DNA of 64,000 nt from Ariolimax columbianus (Eukaryota > Mollusca > Gastropoda > Stylommatophora > Arionidae): contig JAVGWX010000025.1 in assembly GCA_036924085.1 (NCBI GenBank), forward strand, positions 25,514,488 through 25,578,487. The letters run 5' to 3'. The notes beneath the pieces are model-generated. The model was not told where the DNA came from. It saw only the letters and a list, made by a program, of their open reading frames with translations, and ran no database searches. This document shows, piece after piece, positions 43,681 to 54,420 of the stretch. How positions within the stretch are numbered: the stretch's first letter is position 1; each line of letters opens with the position of its first letter. The translations under genes and the position numbers were made by a program.

Positions 43681-44264
43681 ATCACCAACAAAACGACTTT
43701 CACAACTAATTTTCCACTGCTTTCCCTTAAAACAGAACCTATCTCTCACGTCTATTTTCTAGGGCAGTAAATGGTTTAAAACGGAATCTTCATTGCCAGA
43801 GATGACTGACTAATAACTCATCATTCAGCACTCTGGTCGTCTCGACTCTCTAGTCAGGCCGCTTAGGTGCCGGCATTAAGAAACCATGACTGGAGCTGTC
43901 ACCTTCGTGACCTAGATATCACGATAGATCAGTGGATTGATCTCCAGGGGCACTGGCTTATCACTCGACCTTTTCTCTCTGTTCGTATTTGCTTTAATGT
44001 TAGTCAAGTGTCAAGAGACTTATTTCTAGTGCTATACAGACACGTAGAAGAGTACTATACATACATGTAGAAGAGTACTATACAGACACGTAGAAGAGTA
44101 CTATTCAGCATGTTGTTCATTATATGCGCACTTCGGATTCCACTTCGCGTTCTGCTGTAGAGTTATTTATTCAACTTTCCAGGTTGCGAATTCCAGCTGC
44201 ATTAAATATTACATTCAGTGTTGATAAGTTTCATCCCTAGCTAACGATCTTATTCTGTTCTTCT

Positions 44265-44345
44265 TCTTTTTCGTTCGTTATCAACCCTGAACAGGGCTTT
44301 GCAAATAGCAGATGTAGTCCGGAGAACGGAACGGCTTCCACGTGA
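44265..44345 (-). mobile_element. Interspersed repeat family R, 3' fragment, copy 5
   Basis: The minus strand has CCGTTCTCCGGACTACATCTG, CCCTGTTCAGGGTTGATAACG and a GAAAAAGAAGAAGAA 3' end: only the last 80 bp with a GAA-type tail. 44346-45100 is unique with no gene recognised. Confidence 0.55.
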
Positions 44346-45104
44346 GGTGCTTGTGTAGACTCCTGGGAGATCACCAACTCAGAGATGTAAGAATACCAAA
44401 CTATCTTCGCTATGGGCAATTCCAGTTTGGATAAGGGTCCCGGGGCCGGCCTCTACTTCGGTATAAGGATTTGGAATCATGGGAACGGGACGCCTTGGAT
44501 CGTGTTACAATGAGGGGCATAACTTAACATGAAATACAAACACAGAAGATACTGACTGCTGATAGGCTAAAGACTCAGAGTTTGACCAGACACTGTTAAA
44601 GACGCTTCTCTGCTCGGATTGGTCTTTCGCGTTACATTCGTCACCGTCATGGACTGTATTTACTTCCCTTTTTCAAAGCACAATTTACTATCGTCTGACG
44701 GGACGGAAAGTGCAGATGAATGAGTTAGCACTTGCTGGCAATGAAACATTCCGAATGTCTGAAATAGTTTAGCTATAGTAATAATAGAGATGTCATAGGT
44801 GTAGTGCACATGTCCGTCAGTGTATCATAATGTTTTGTTCTCTTGAATTCCATACATAAATTCGACACAGTTTATCTCAAATGGCTCTGTTTTGTTGTAG
44901 ACAATCTTGCAGTTTTTATTTGTTGATCTTTGAGCGTGTTACCCTTCAAGACTTGACTAATGTTATTGTCCCTTCTTTCATTTGTTAATTGTTAACATCA
45001 CTGTCGCTCTGTATATGTACAAGTTAGTAAAGATCACGATTACACGCCAATGTGGCATATTTGAAAATACGTGTTGGGCCAATATTTGTCTTGACCAACG
45101 GCAC

Positions 45105-45285
45105 ACTAGGGATGGTGCGATAAACATCACGCAGGCCGTCTTTACTTTCCCAGATAATTTTGGTACCCAATGTCTTAGACTGGGTCGACCCCAGAGACCG
45201 TTTTACAATCGGAAAAATCCACCAACTGGTGGCCGAACCCCGATAGCTGAGCTGGGAAGACAGTACACTAACCACTGCGGTACCT
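45105..45285 (-). mobile_element. tRNA-derived SINE, family S1, diverged copy 3
   Basis: The minus strand has box A-like GCAGTGGTTAGTGTACTG, box B-like GGGGTTCGGCCACC, then CGGTCTCTGGGGTCGACCCAG and GGGTACCAAAATTATCTGGG, corresponding to the S1 body. The 3' end is degraded. Confidence 0.6.
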
Positions 45286-45299
45286 GGTCTCAACAGATC

Positions 45300-45775
45300 T
45301 GGCATCAAGAAGCTGAGCAGCACAAGAGGTCAGCGACCCATAGCTGACTTCAAGCGTCAGGGCCAGCGACCCATAGCTGACTTCAAGCGTCAGCGACCCA
45401 TAGCTGACTTCACGCGTCAGGGCCAGCGACCCATAGCTGACTGCTAGCGTCAGGGCCAGCGACCCATAGCTGACTTCAAGCGTCAGGGCTAGCCAACCAG
45501 AGCTGCCAAGACCGATCTACACCTCTACGCGGTGATCCTGGATAACAGGCTGCAGCAGGGCAGACTGGCTAAGGAGAAGGGATCGGAGAGGGAATGCTAA
45601 CCCGGTACTCAACAAGTGCTTGCCGAAGTCGGATGTGTTGGACCGAAAGGTGCAAATGTCGCAGTCAAGCTGTAAACTACGACACAACGCATTGCGTTCT
45701 CTGGACTACATTCTGCTACTTAAGCCCTTTCAGGGTTTGGTAGCGGGAGATTGAGAACGAACGAAGCCAAGCCAA
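45300..45775 (+). mobile_element. Interspersed repeat family R, copy 6, with internal expansion
   Basis: From catcaagaagctgagcagc to gagaacgaacgaagccaagc. The segment gcgacccatagctgacttca is amplified several times at 45330-45480, a small array inside the repeat. 45776-46384 is AT-rich unique sequence. Confidence 0.7.
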
Positions 45776-46384
45776 GCCAGCCAACCTATCTATTTATAGC
45801 CAAAATATGGCCTTCTCAGTTGGATATATACTCCATTTTCTTGTTGAAATGTATACCCTTCATTTTGTTTCAAATATTTTTATTTAGTTCTTGATCTGTT
45901 CTTAAGAAATTTCCAACATGAATTTTTCCGATCGCTTATTTGTTATTTCTTGTTTAGACCCCTGTCAAATCTAATCATTTCTACAAGCTCATTGGAGGTT
46001 TTATTTTCTGCCCACGATAATAATTAGGAAACTCGATCCTGCAGCATCATAAAATGATATCGTTACTGGACAGAAGGCAGCCAGTCACGCATTCTGTGTA
46101 GGGTATGATTTGGGCTTAAGGATAGTTAACGTTACGACGAGTTATTGGTGTTGTTGGTGTTGACTGATTCGATGACAGTTGTCTGTTATCGTTTATTTAT
46201 ATGTGGCATTTACCTTTTCTTGGCTTACTATCTACAGGATTATTCCCTTGTTATTGCTTATTTTTTTTAATTTGCTCATACGTATACATTTAAAAAATGT
46301 ATTTATTATTGGTGCTATACTTTAATCAGTTCAGGTAATGTGGGGAGCAAGTCCGTGCAGTAAAATAGGCAAATGAAATGCTAA

Positions 46385-46497
46385 GTGTGATTTAAACAAA
46401 TTAAATATAGAAGTAAGGAAATGATAGTGAAACTGTATAAAGCATTGGACCTAGATTGGAGCACTGTGTGCAGGTGTGGAGTCCTTATCGATGGATA
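46385..46497 (+). pseudogene. CR1-like LINE scrap
   Basis: aatgatagtgaaactgtata, cctagattggagcactgtgt and gtgtggagtccttatcgatg match the KLYKALVRPRLEYCVQVWSP block of the CR1-like copies. About 110 bp. Confidence 0.55.
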
Positions 46498-46504
46498 TAA
46501 CGGA

Positions 46505-46872
46505 GCTAGATAAACAACAGTTTTAAGATAGATAAACAAAAGCTGTGATAGATAAACAATAATTTCGATAAACAAAAGCCGAGACAGATAAACAACAGCT
46601 GATATAGATAAACAACAGCTGATATAGATAAACAACAGTTGAGATAGATAAACAACAGCTGATATAGATAAACAACAGTTGAGATAGATAAACAACAGCT
46701 GATATAGATAAACAACAGTTGAGATAGATAAACAACAGCTGATATAGATAAACAGCTGAGATAGATAACAATAATTTAGATAAACAACAGTTGAGACAGA
46801 TAACAACAGCTGAGATAGATAAACAACAGTTGAGACAGATAACAACAGCTGAGATAGATAAACAACAGTCTC
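46505..46872. repeat. 20-bp minisatellite (about 18 copies)
   Basis: Unit gataaacaacagctgatata. Closely related to the neighbouring array at 46950-47505. Confidence 0.9.
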
Positions 46873-46949
46873 AATCATGACATGACAACAGAATAGTGAA
46901 GATCGATTACCAGCAACCTCGCTTACAGCAGTACAACTGCAAAGTGGAC

Positions 46950-47505
46950 CACGATTAACAACAATGGATAGGGGATTAACAAAAGTGAGAATGGATTAAC
47001 AACAGTAGACATGGATTAACAAAAATGGACATAGATTAACAACAGCGGACACCGATTAACAACAGTGGACATGGATTAACAACAGTAGACATGGATTAAC
47101 AACAGCGGACATGGATTAACAACAGCGGACATGGATTAACAACAGCGGACATAGATTAACAACAGTGTACATGGATTAACAACAGCGGACATGGATTAAC
47201 AACAGCGGACATAGATTAACAACAGTGTACATGGATTAACAACAGCGGACATAGGTTAACAACCGTGGGCATGGATTAACAACAGTGGACATGGATTAAC
47301 AACAGCGGACATAGATTAAGAACAGTAGATATGGATTAACAAAAGTGGGCATTGATTAATAACAGTAGACATGGATTAACAACAGCGGACATAGATTAAC
47401 AACAGTAGATATGGATTAACAAAAGTGGGCATGGATTAACAACAGTAGACATGGATTAACAACAGTAGAAACATATTAATAACAGCGGACACAGATTAAC
47501 AACAG
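46950..47505. repeat. 20-bp minisatellite (about 27 copies), sister of the previous array
   Basis: Unit gattaacaacagcggacatg, about 16 of 20 positions identical to the array on its left and of the same length. Confidence 0.9.
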
Positions 47506-47591
47506 CCTCATGCAATATCCAAAGAGCTTTATCAGAAATGATTTAAAATTGAATTTCTTTCGTTTAGAAAATAATTGGTACCGTCAGAGGG

Positions 47592-48655
47592 GAGAAGATG
47601 TAACTTTGTTCTTCGTTTGGCTGCTGTTTGTGCCTTTTTAGCGTTAGGATGTAACTTTGTTCTTCGTTTGGCTGCTGTTTGTGCCTTTTTAGCGTTATGA
47701 TGTAACTTTGTTCTTCTTTTGGCTTGTCCTGTTTGTGCCTTTTTAGCGTTAGGATGTAACTTTGTTCTTCTTTTGGCTTGTCCTGTTTGTGCCTTTTTAG
47801 CGTTAGGATGTAACTTTGTTCTTCGTTTGGCTGCTGTTTGTGCCTTTTTAGCGTTAGGATGTAACTTTGTTCTTCTTTTGGCTTGTCCTGTTTGTGCCTT
47901 TTTAGCGTTAGGATGTAACTTTGTTCTTCTTTTGGCTTGTCCTGTTTGTGCCTTTTTAGCGTTAGGATGTAACTTTGTTCTTCGTTTGGCTGCTGTTTGT
48001 GCCTTTTTAGCGTTAGGATGTAACTTTGTTCTTCTTTTGGCTTGTCCTGTTTGTGCCTTTTTAGCGTTAGGATGTAACTTTGTTCTTCTTTTGGCTTGTC
48101 CTGTTTGTGCCTTTTTAGCGTTAGGATGTAACTTTGTTCTTCTTTTGGCTTGTCCTGTTTGTGCCTTTTTAGCGTTAGGATGTAACTTTGTTCTTCGTTT
48201 GGCTGCTGTTTGTGCCTTTTTAGCGTTAGGATGTAACTTTGTTCTTCTTTTGGCTTGTCCTGTTTGTGCCTTTTTAGCGTTAGGATGTAACTTTGTTCTT
48301 CTTTTGGCTTGTCCTGTTTGTGCCTTTTTAGCGTTAGGATGTAACTTTGTTCTTCTTTTGGCTTGTCCTGTTTGTACCTTTTTAGCGTTAGGATGTAACT
48401 TTGTTCTTCGTTTGGCTGCTGTTTGTGCCTTTTTAGCGTTAGGATGTAACTTTGTTCTTCTTTTGGCTTGTCCTGTTTGTGCCTTTTTAGCGTTAGGATG
48501 TAACTTTGTTCTTCTTTTGGCTTGTCCTGTTTGTGCCTTTTTAGCGTTAGGATGTAACTTTGTTCTTCTTTTGGCTTGTCCTGTTTGTGCCTTTTTAGCG
48601 TTAGGATGTAACTTTGTTCTTCTTTTGGAATGCCCTGCTTATTTATGTTGTGTCG
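47592..48655. repeat. 51/54-bp higher-order minisatellite (about 20 copies)
   Basis: Two unit types: a 54-bp unit with cttttggcttgtcctgtttg and a 51-bp unit with cgtttggctgctgtttg. Both are multiples of three. The 51-bp type recurs after every two, then every three, 54-bp units. The minus strand is open for 375 codons (KPKEEQSYILTLKRHKQD) and the plus strand for 314. There is no initiator context, domain or signal to support a gene. Confidence 0.85.
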
Positions 48656-48760
48656 CAGTTTAAAGCGAGGATGCGTTTCGGCCTGACACATCCGATTTCA
48701 GCACGTTATTTTTGGGACCGTGTATGCCTTCCTAAGGGTCATGTCGTGGCTGCTGTGTGC
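48655..48760 (-). mobile_element. Interspersed repeat family R, fragment, copy 7
   Basis: The minus strand has TGCTGAAATCGGATGTGTCAG and CTTTAAACTGCGACACAAC, the central block of family R. It directly borders the 51/54-bp array. Confidence 0.5.
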
Positions 48761-48789
48761 GTTAGAGGACTTCCTGCTGCCCAAGTAGA

Positions 48790-49280
48790 CTAAGTCCTTG
48801 GTGGCTGCAACAGGGTTGTCTTTCACGGGGATTTCGTATATACTCCTCCTGCATCTTCCCCATTTTACTGCACAGGTCCCAGACCTATACTTCACTACAG
48901 CGGAACCAGCATCACCTTCTGATGCCGTCAACCTGCGCAACCATAGGCACGTCTTTGGGATCCATTGGCACGACCTGCTCTCCAGCTTGCAGGCATTGTC
49001 TCAACGATTGATAGCCGTCGCCTCTCTCTCTTCGGTCACGTTTTCCCCGAAAGTCCCAGCTCACAAAATGATCCTGCAGGCTCAGTGGTCGAGAGGTGGA
49101 AAGAGGCCGTGCTCATCCTGGAGACTTTCTCGGGGGGGGGGGGGGGGCGCACTCGCAACACCTGTCAAATACAGATCCTCACCTCGTCAACATATTTGCA
49201 GGTTACCTGGGACACAGCCATCAAATGTGGTCATGAACATGGTCAATCGACGCAATCAGCTCTAGTTGCGTAATAATGAC
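48790..49280 (+). pseudogene. LINE C-terminal fragment
   Basis: Encodes TIDSRRLSLFGHVFPESPSS and RVFGIHWHDLLSSLQAL-type text. The SRRL.LFGHV.R block is the usual animal LINE C-terminal signature. Poly-G at 49134-49147 disrupts it. 49281-49419 is unassigned. Confidence 0.55.
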
Positions 49281-49419
49281 GTTGCTATTCTTTGCCTTCC
49301 AACTTCAATCCCTTTTCTTTTAGCCAGACTGTAAGGTTGCAATCTGTTTCCAGGGCCGCCTCTTGGGGACGGAAAATGTTGTTGGTCGGTTGTGAGTCAC
49401 TGAACACTCATGTAAGCAT

Positions 49420-49820
49420 CCAGCTATGAGTCCCTGACTGCTGCCAACTTATGTAAGCATCCAGCTATGAGTTGCTGACTGCTGCCAACTTATGTAAGCA
49501 TCCCGCTATGAGTCCCTGACTGCTGCCAACTTATGTAAGCATCCCGCTATGAGTCCCTGACTGCTGCCAACTTATGTAAGCATCCAGCTATGAGTTGCTG
49601 ACTGCTGCCAACTTATGTAAGCATCCAGCTATGAGTCCCTGACTGCTGCCAACTTATGTAAGCATCCAGCTATGAGTTGCTGACTGCTGCCAACTTATGT
49701 AAGCATCCAGCTATGAGTTGCTGACTGCTGCCAACTTATGTAAGCATCCACCCACGAGTCGCTGACTGCTGCCAACTTATGTAAGCATCCACCCACGAGT
49801 CGCTGACTACTGCCAACTTA
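49420..49820. repeat. 41-bp minisatellite (about 10 copies) built from family R sequence
   Basis: Unit close to cttatgtaagcatccagcta plus tgagttgctgactgctgccaa. The half ctatgagtcgctgactgctg is the reverse complement of the family R segment cagcagtcagcgacccatag. Confidence 0.85.
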
Positions 49821-49844
49821 TTCATTCCTGAATCTTCCGCCCCA

Positions 49845-50335
49845 ATTGTGAATATAATTATTGCATTATATTTAACTGAACGTCTGCATACTGGCTTAGA
49901 AGAATGTGTATACAACCAGTTTCTTTTACATTCATTTCATCTAAAAAGAACTTTTCGCGTCCAATCAGTTCTTAAATGTATTAATTGACCCTGCCTCCAA
50001 TATTTCTGATGGCACGGCATGTCAAACATTCTTGTCCGTGTTTCTCTCTTGTTAAACTCCTCTTGGCTTTTTCGTTGCATATGTCAAAGACATCTGGCTA
50101 ATAGGCATATTGTTTCGTATGTCTCTTTATATCTCGATTTGTGTATTTGTTTTATTATCCACAGCAATTGTTGGATGTTATTGCTATTGTATACAGTCAT
50201 AATAACGCTCAAATCTTCTCCCTTTATGTTTAATTCGCACACAGATTGTATGATGTCCTTGTGTCCACCTCTGCCATGAACATATTTATAATTGTATAAT
50301 ATATATAAGTGTATATATAAATTACATAATTGTAA
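49845..50335 (-). pseudogene. Diverged CR1-like LINE 3' end
   Basis: On the minus strand KETYETICLLARC-type text, NVWHAVPSEILEAGSI-like text and a 3' part with TTCAGTTAAATATAATGC correspond to the 3' end of the CR1-like family at 51330-51928, at lower similarity. 50336-50519 is unassigned. Confidence 0.5.
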
Positions 50336-50519
50336 CACGTCTGTTGTTAGCTGTCTGTTCAGTATTGTTATTGTTGGTTGTCGCTGATGAAGACCTATTG
50401 GTCGTAACTTAGGTTTCGTTTGTATTTTCGTCTTAGTGGGGTATCTGGCCAGACCGAATTATCTTTGTACACTTTTCTTTAACCCACAGTGCGCCGCAAC
50501 CTCGACTTATTTTAATGTT

Positions 50520-51043
50520 ATAATTACTTAATTATCGCTCCTTAACCGGCCTAGTGTGTAGAGGTCCCTGTTAATTATCGCTCCTTAACCGGCCTAGTGT
50601 GTAGAGGTCCCTGTTAATTATCGCTCCTTAACCGGCCTAGTGTGTAGAGGTCCCTGTTAATTATCGCTCCTTAACCGGCCCAGTGTGTAGAGGTCCCTGT
50701 TAATTATCGCTCCTTAACCGGCTTAGTGTGTAGAGGTCCCTGTTAATTATCGCTCCATAACCCGCCTAGTGTGTAGAGGTCCCTGTTAATTATCGCTCCT
50801 TAACCGGCCTAGTGTGTAGAGGTCCCTGTTAATTATCGCTCCTTAACCGGCCTAGTGTGTAGAGGTCCCTGTTAATTATCGCTCCTTAACCGGCCTAGTG
50901 TGTAGAGGTCCCTGTTAATTATCGCTCCTTAACCGGCCTAGTGTGTAGAGGTCCCTGTTAATTATCGCTCCTTAACCGGCCTAGTGTGTAGAGGTCCCTG
51001 TTAATTATCGCTCCTTAACCGGCCTAGTGTGTAGAGGTCCCTG
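50520..51043. repeat. 43-bp minisatellite (12 copies)
   Basis: Unit close to ttaattatcgctccttaacc plus ggcctagtgtgtagaggtccctg. Nearly identical copies, so young or strongly homogenised. 51044-51239 is unassigned. Confidence 0.95.
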
Positions 51044-51239
51044 TGTCAGAAATGGTGTCGTCTAGTCGACACGTGTTCTGCGTCTTACATCAATCACATG
51101 TCATACTGTCATTTATTTTATGCATTGTGGCATTTTCTATTTCATCCCTGAGTGTTAATTAACAGTTGAGGACATCACGTATTGTGAATTCTTTGCTTGT
51201 TTGTTTTTTCCTGGGGAAGAGTTACACATTTCCTCTGAA

Positions 51240-51327
51240 TATAGGCAGCGATTGAGCTGCAGCGATCAACGACCTATAGTCGACTACTAGCGCCAGGACC
51301 AGCGAACCAGAGCTGCCAAGAATCTTC
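51240..51327 (+). mobile_element. Interspersed repeat family R, copy 8, left half
   Basis: gagctgcagcgatcaacgac and cagcgaaccagagctgccaa up to cttctacatc, where a CR1-like insertion interrupts it. It resumes at 51930. Confidence 0.65.
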
Positions 51328-51928
51328 TACATCTTAACTTAACTTAAAATTAATTTCACTTAACGTCTTTATACTGGTTTAGAAGACTCTGGAAAGTCTG
51401 TATACAACCAGTTTAATTTACATTACTTTGCTCTAAAAAGCTTTGCGCATTAATTTATTCTTAAATGCATTAATTGTCCCTGTCTCCACTACCTTCTGTT
51501 GCAGTGCATTCCAAGCATTCACCACTCTCTGGCTAAAAAAATATTTCTTAATATCTAATTTAGACCTTTCTTTAGTTAATTTGTGACTATGTCCTCTGGT
51601 TCTTGTGGGTGGCTGTATTTAGAAGAACTTGTTATAGTCTAATTTATCCATTCCTCTGATCATCTTATAAACCTGTATCAAGTCACCTTTAATTGTTCTC
51701 TCTCCTAGCCACTGTAGGCCGGTTTTTCTGAGTCTTTCCTCATAACTGTAATTCTGGAATCCCACTATCAGCTTTGCCGCTCTTCTTTGTATTATTTCCA
51801 ACATGTTTATATCCCCTCTGTGATAAGGACTCCACACCTGTACACAGTACTCCAATCTAGGTCTAACTAATGATTTATACGGTTTGACAATCGCGTCCTT
51901 ACTCATATGTTCAATATTTCATTTTATA
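51328..51928 (-). pseudogene. CR1-like LINE 3' end, nested in family R
   Basis: Minus strand: KPYKSLVRPRLEYCVQVWSP, NMLEIIQRRAAKLIVGFQNY and LRKTGLQWLGERTIKGDLIQ, then a noncoding 3' part ending in TTAAGTTAAG. An open frame of 95 codons remains. 5'-truncated. Confidence 0.8.
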
Positions 51929-52045
51929 TCTCCACACGATGATCCTGGATAACAGGATGCAATAGATGGCTAAGGAGAAGGTATCGAAGAGGGAAGGCTA
52001 ACCCGGTACTAAAAAAATGCCTACTGCCAATGACGGATGCGTCGT
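51929..52045 (+). mobile_element. Interspersed repeat family R, copy 8, right half
   Basis: tctccacacgatgatcctgg, ggctaaggagaaggtatcga and gctaacccggtact continue the copy interrupted at 51327. 52046-52330 is unassigned. Confidence 0.6.
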
Positions 52046-52330
52046 ATAGCCATGACACCTCCAGCAGTAGAATGCTGCACATAAGCGACTTGAGGGGGCA
52101 TGAACATTTCACTCGTACGACAAACTACACCACGGACATGAGAGACTGGTTGTCTACAGCCTCTTAACCACGTCAGGTTAAGTTAAGCTATGGGACCAAC
52201 CAGGCCTGTTAATAAATAAAGTCAGTAGCATGTCCTTTGCATAACGTCGCTCCTAACAACAGCCGACCTGTTTGAATGTTCTAGTTTCTTGGCAGATGTG
52301 CAGAACTGTAGGTTGTTATTACTTTCCGTA

Positions 52331-52394
52331 CGTGGATAAGCGATAAAAACCCATGTCTACCAAATTGGACACGAGCGTGATTCGAACCCCGTGC
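52331..52394 (-). mobile_element. Possible tRNA-like SINE, the target of E2
   Basis: The minus strand shows GGTTCGAATCACGCTC, a good polymerase III box B. Removing E2 would join it to 58367-58400, giving cacggggttcgaatcacg. Class uncertain. Confidence 0.4.
52384..52394 (+). repeat. Target site duplication of E2, left copy
   Basis: gaaccccgtgc, identical to 58356-58366. The leading gaa could belong to the tail on the right side; the minimal duplication is ccccgtgc. Confidence 0.85.
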
Positions 52395-53029
52395 ATCTGG
52401 GGTAGTTGTCTCGCCACGGCGACTCAATTTCAACCAGTGTTCGTAAAGCGATCTCAGTCCCGCCAGGCGGAGCGATAGCGCGGGCTTGCGGAAAACGCTC
52501 GCCTGCCTTTCCCCGTAGTGCGAATTGGGTGCGGTTTGTGGTAGTGGCTCCTCCACCGAGGTGCGCTAGTCTGGTCCGTATCAGGAAACGTGGTCCGTCC
52601 GTGGTGATTTATCTAAGGCTTATAGCAGAGCTCGACAGTACGTCTCGCTGGTGGTCCGACTCTCGCAAAGAGCTTGTGACCGGCAAATGGAAAGCAGGAA
52701 TCGTTGCCTCGAGGCCCTGCGTTCTCCCTACGGAGAAGAAGGGCCGGCAGGCCAAATTGTGTCTCTAGTCCCAGTGAAATTCGTCGCCGAGGTCGTTGGG
52801 ATCCGTTCTGCACAGAGCGCTGCCATCCCTCCTCGAGCGAGCCCGGTCGGTAGGTCGTCTGGTGCGTGTGGGAGGCCCCTGTCAGGCGGTCCTAGGTCGA
52901 CGGAGTGAGGGACGGGTGGAACAAACCGTCCGTCCCGTCAGTCGGTCCCTGCGGCCGTCGTCCCAGCGAGGCTTTTTACACACCCTTCCTCCGCCGACCG
53001 GTGTGTGCTGTACGTACGTCTCCGACAGA
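52395..53029 (+). other. Putative rDNA 5' external transcribed spacer (E2)
   Basis: GC-rich and non-coding, ending exactly at the 18S 5' end. Almost identical to 9388-10010 in E1 and starting at the same base. It is a candidate RNA polymerase I transcript leader. Confidence 0.65.
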
Positions 53030-53092
53030 TATCTGGTTGATCCTGCCAGTAGTCATATGCTTGTCTCAAAGATTAAGCCATGCATGTCTAAG
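53030..53092 (+). pseudogene. 18S rRNA 5' end (E2)
   Basis: From TATCTGGTTGATCCTGCCAG to TGCATGTCTAAG, without a mismatch to the same stretch in E1. Then homology to 18S stops and gcatgtctaag is repeated at 53093-53103. Confidence 0.9.
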
Positions 53093-53103
53093 GCATGTCT
53101 AAG

Positions 53104-53884
53104 GTCTAATAGAGAACATGTGCTGGAATTAGACCCTCGAAAATCTTTGGGGCTACCCTTTAAGAAACTTGACTATCTCGCTAAGGGAATTGACGAAAGA
53201 GCACCACCAGGTGTGGAACCTGCGGCTTAATTTGACTGAACACGCCAATGCTGTAGAACAACGGACAAATTGAGAGCGCTGCCGTTTGGGTCTAATAATG
53301 AACGTACGCTGGTATTAGACTCACGGACGACAAGTCAGCTCAAATGAAAGAACGCTACGGAAATCGTGCTTAACTCCGCAGATTTCAAATACCTGGTCAT
53401 TGACAAACAAAAGCCCTCAATAAATTCGTCTGACCAAATAGTGAACGGGTGCTGGAAATAGATCTGAAGACAGGTCAGTTTTACCCTACAAATGACAGGG
53501 CGTTGCTACGGAAAACCAGCTCAAATCGAGAGGAGCCGCAGACACTTTGGTTCACGTACCAGGCTGATAAGCCAAGGGCGCGAGGCTACCATGTGGGGGA
53601 TTACGGCCGAACCCTTGAAAGCCGCAATCCCGCCCAAAATCTCAGCACCACTGCAATGGGAGGCTCCTACATGCTCGGGACCTGGGGCTTGCGCCCCAGC
53701 CCTATCAGGTAGAGCCACAGTAAGAGGTCCTTGCCGCCCGCAAATCAAAGCGGGCGGAAAACTGCTTGATACTCACCCTATACGGCGATGGGGTGCGAAA
53801 AACACCAACCAAAGACTTAGAACCTGGTCGGGGTGTCGAAAACAGTAGAGCAGCCACCACACTGTGAACTGTCAAGACTCAACC
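53104..53884 (+). pseudogene. 28S/18S patchwork ending at the 28S 3' terminus (E2)
   Basis: 28S piece gtctaatagagaacatgtgc (53104-53146); 18S piece aagggaattgacgaaagagc to gtttgggt (about 53183-53291); 28S piece gtctaataatgaacgtacgc (53290 to about 53400); then a longer 28S run from about 53431 with gaacgggtgctgg, ttttaccctacaaatgac, tcgagaggagccgcag and the terminal block near 53825-53884. The order of pieces is the same as in E1. Confidence 0.8.
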
Positions 53885-54420
53885 ACTGACCATGAGAGTT
53901 GTCCGCACACCAGGCGATCAACATCTCTGTGACATTACCAGGCTTGTCCTCTGGCTAAATGCACTCCGGTTACGATATCTACCTCTGTACGTTATCAGCC
54001 ATAACTATCATGCTGGACGCAGAAGAGATGCAGACCAGCGGACATTGCACACCTGCCCCACTGTGTCAACACCCCAGGTGGCGGGGAATGCTAGGCGTAC
54101 CATCCCTGCATAGAAGCCAAGAAAATAAAGGGAAAAAGAAATACCCCACTCACATGCAAATGCTACGTTTCTGGCAGGACGTGACGATCCTGGGATACAG
54201 ACACACTGGACTGCCTCTCTTCCGGGTAAACCAGTCCATCTCATATATCACATACCATCATTGCACCCTATAGACACGAGTAGTGAAGACTCGATAGTCT
54301 GGAAAGACAACTTCCATAGGAGAGAAAACTCTGATCGTAAACAACTGCTGCCTTGCAGATAGGCTGGGGACAGCCAAAGGCTAAGGAGGGCATCCCTACA
54401 GAAACGCCTGTTGAAATCGG

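Noticed and set aside
53449..54244. Separate gag-like ORF1 for E2
   Set aside because: Only short frames of at most about 118 codons exist, and they translate 28S rRNA-derived sequence; no coiled coil or zinc knuckle was seen.
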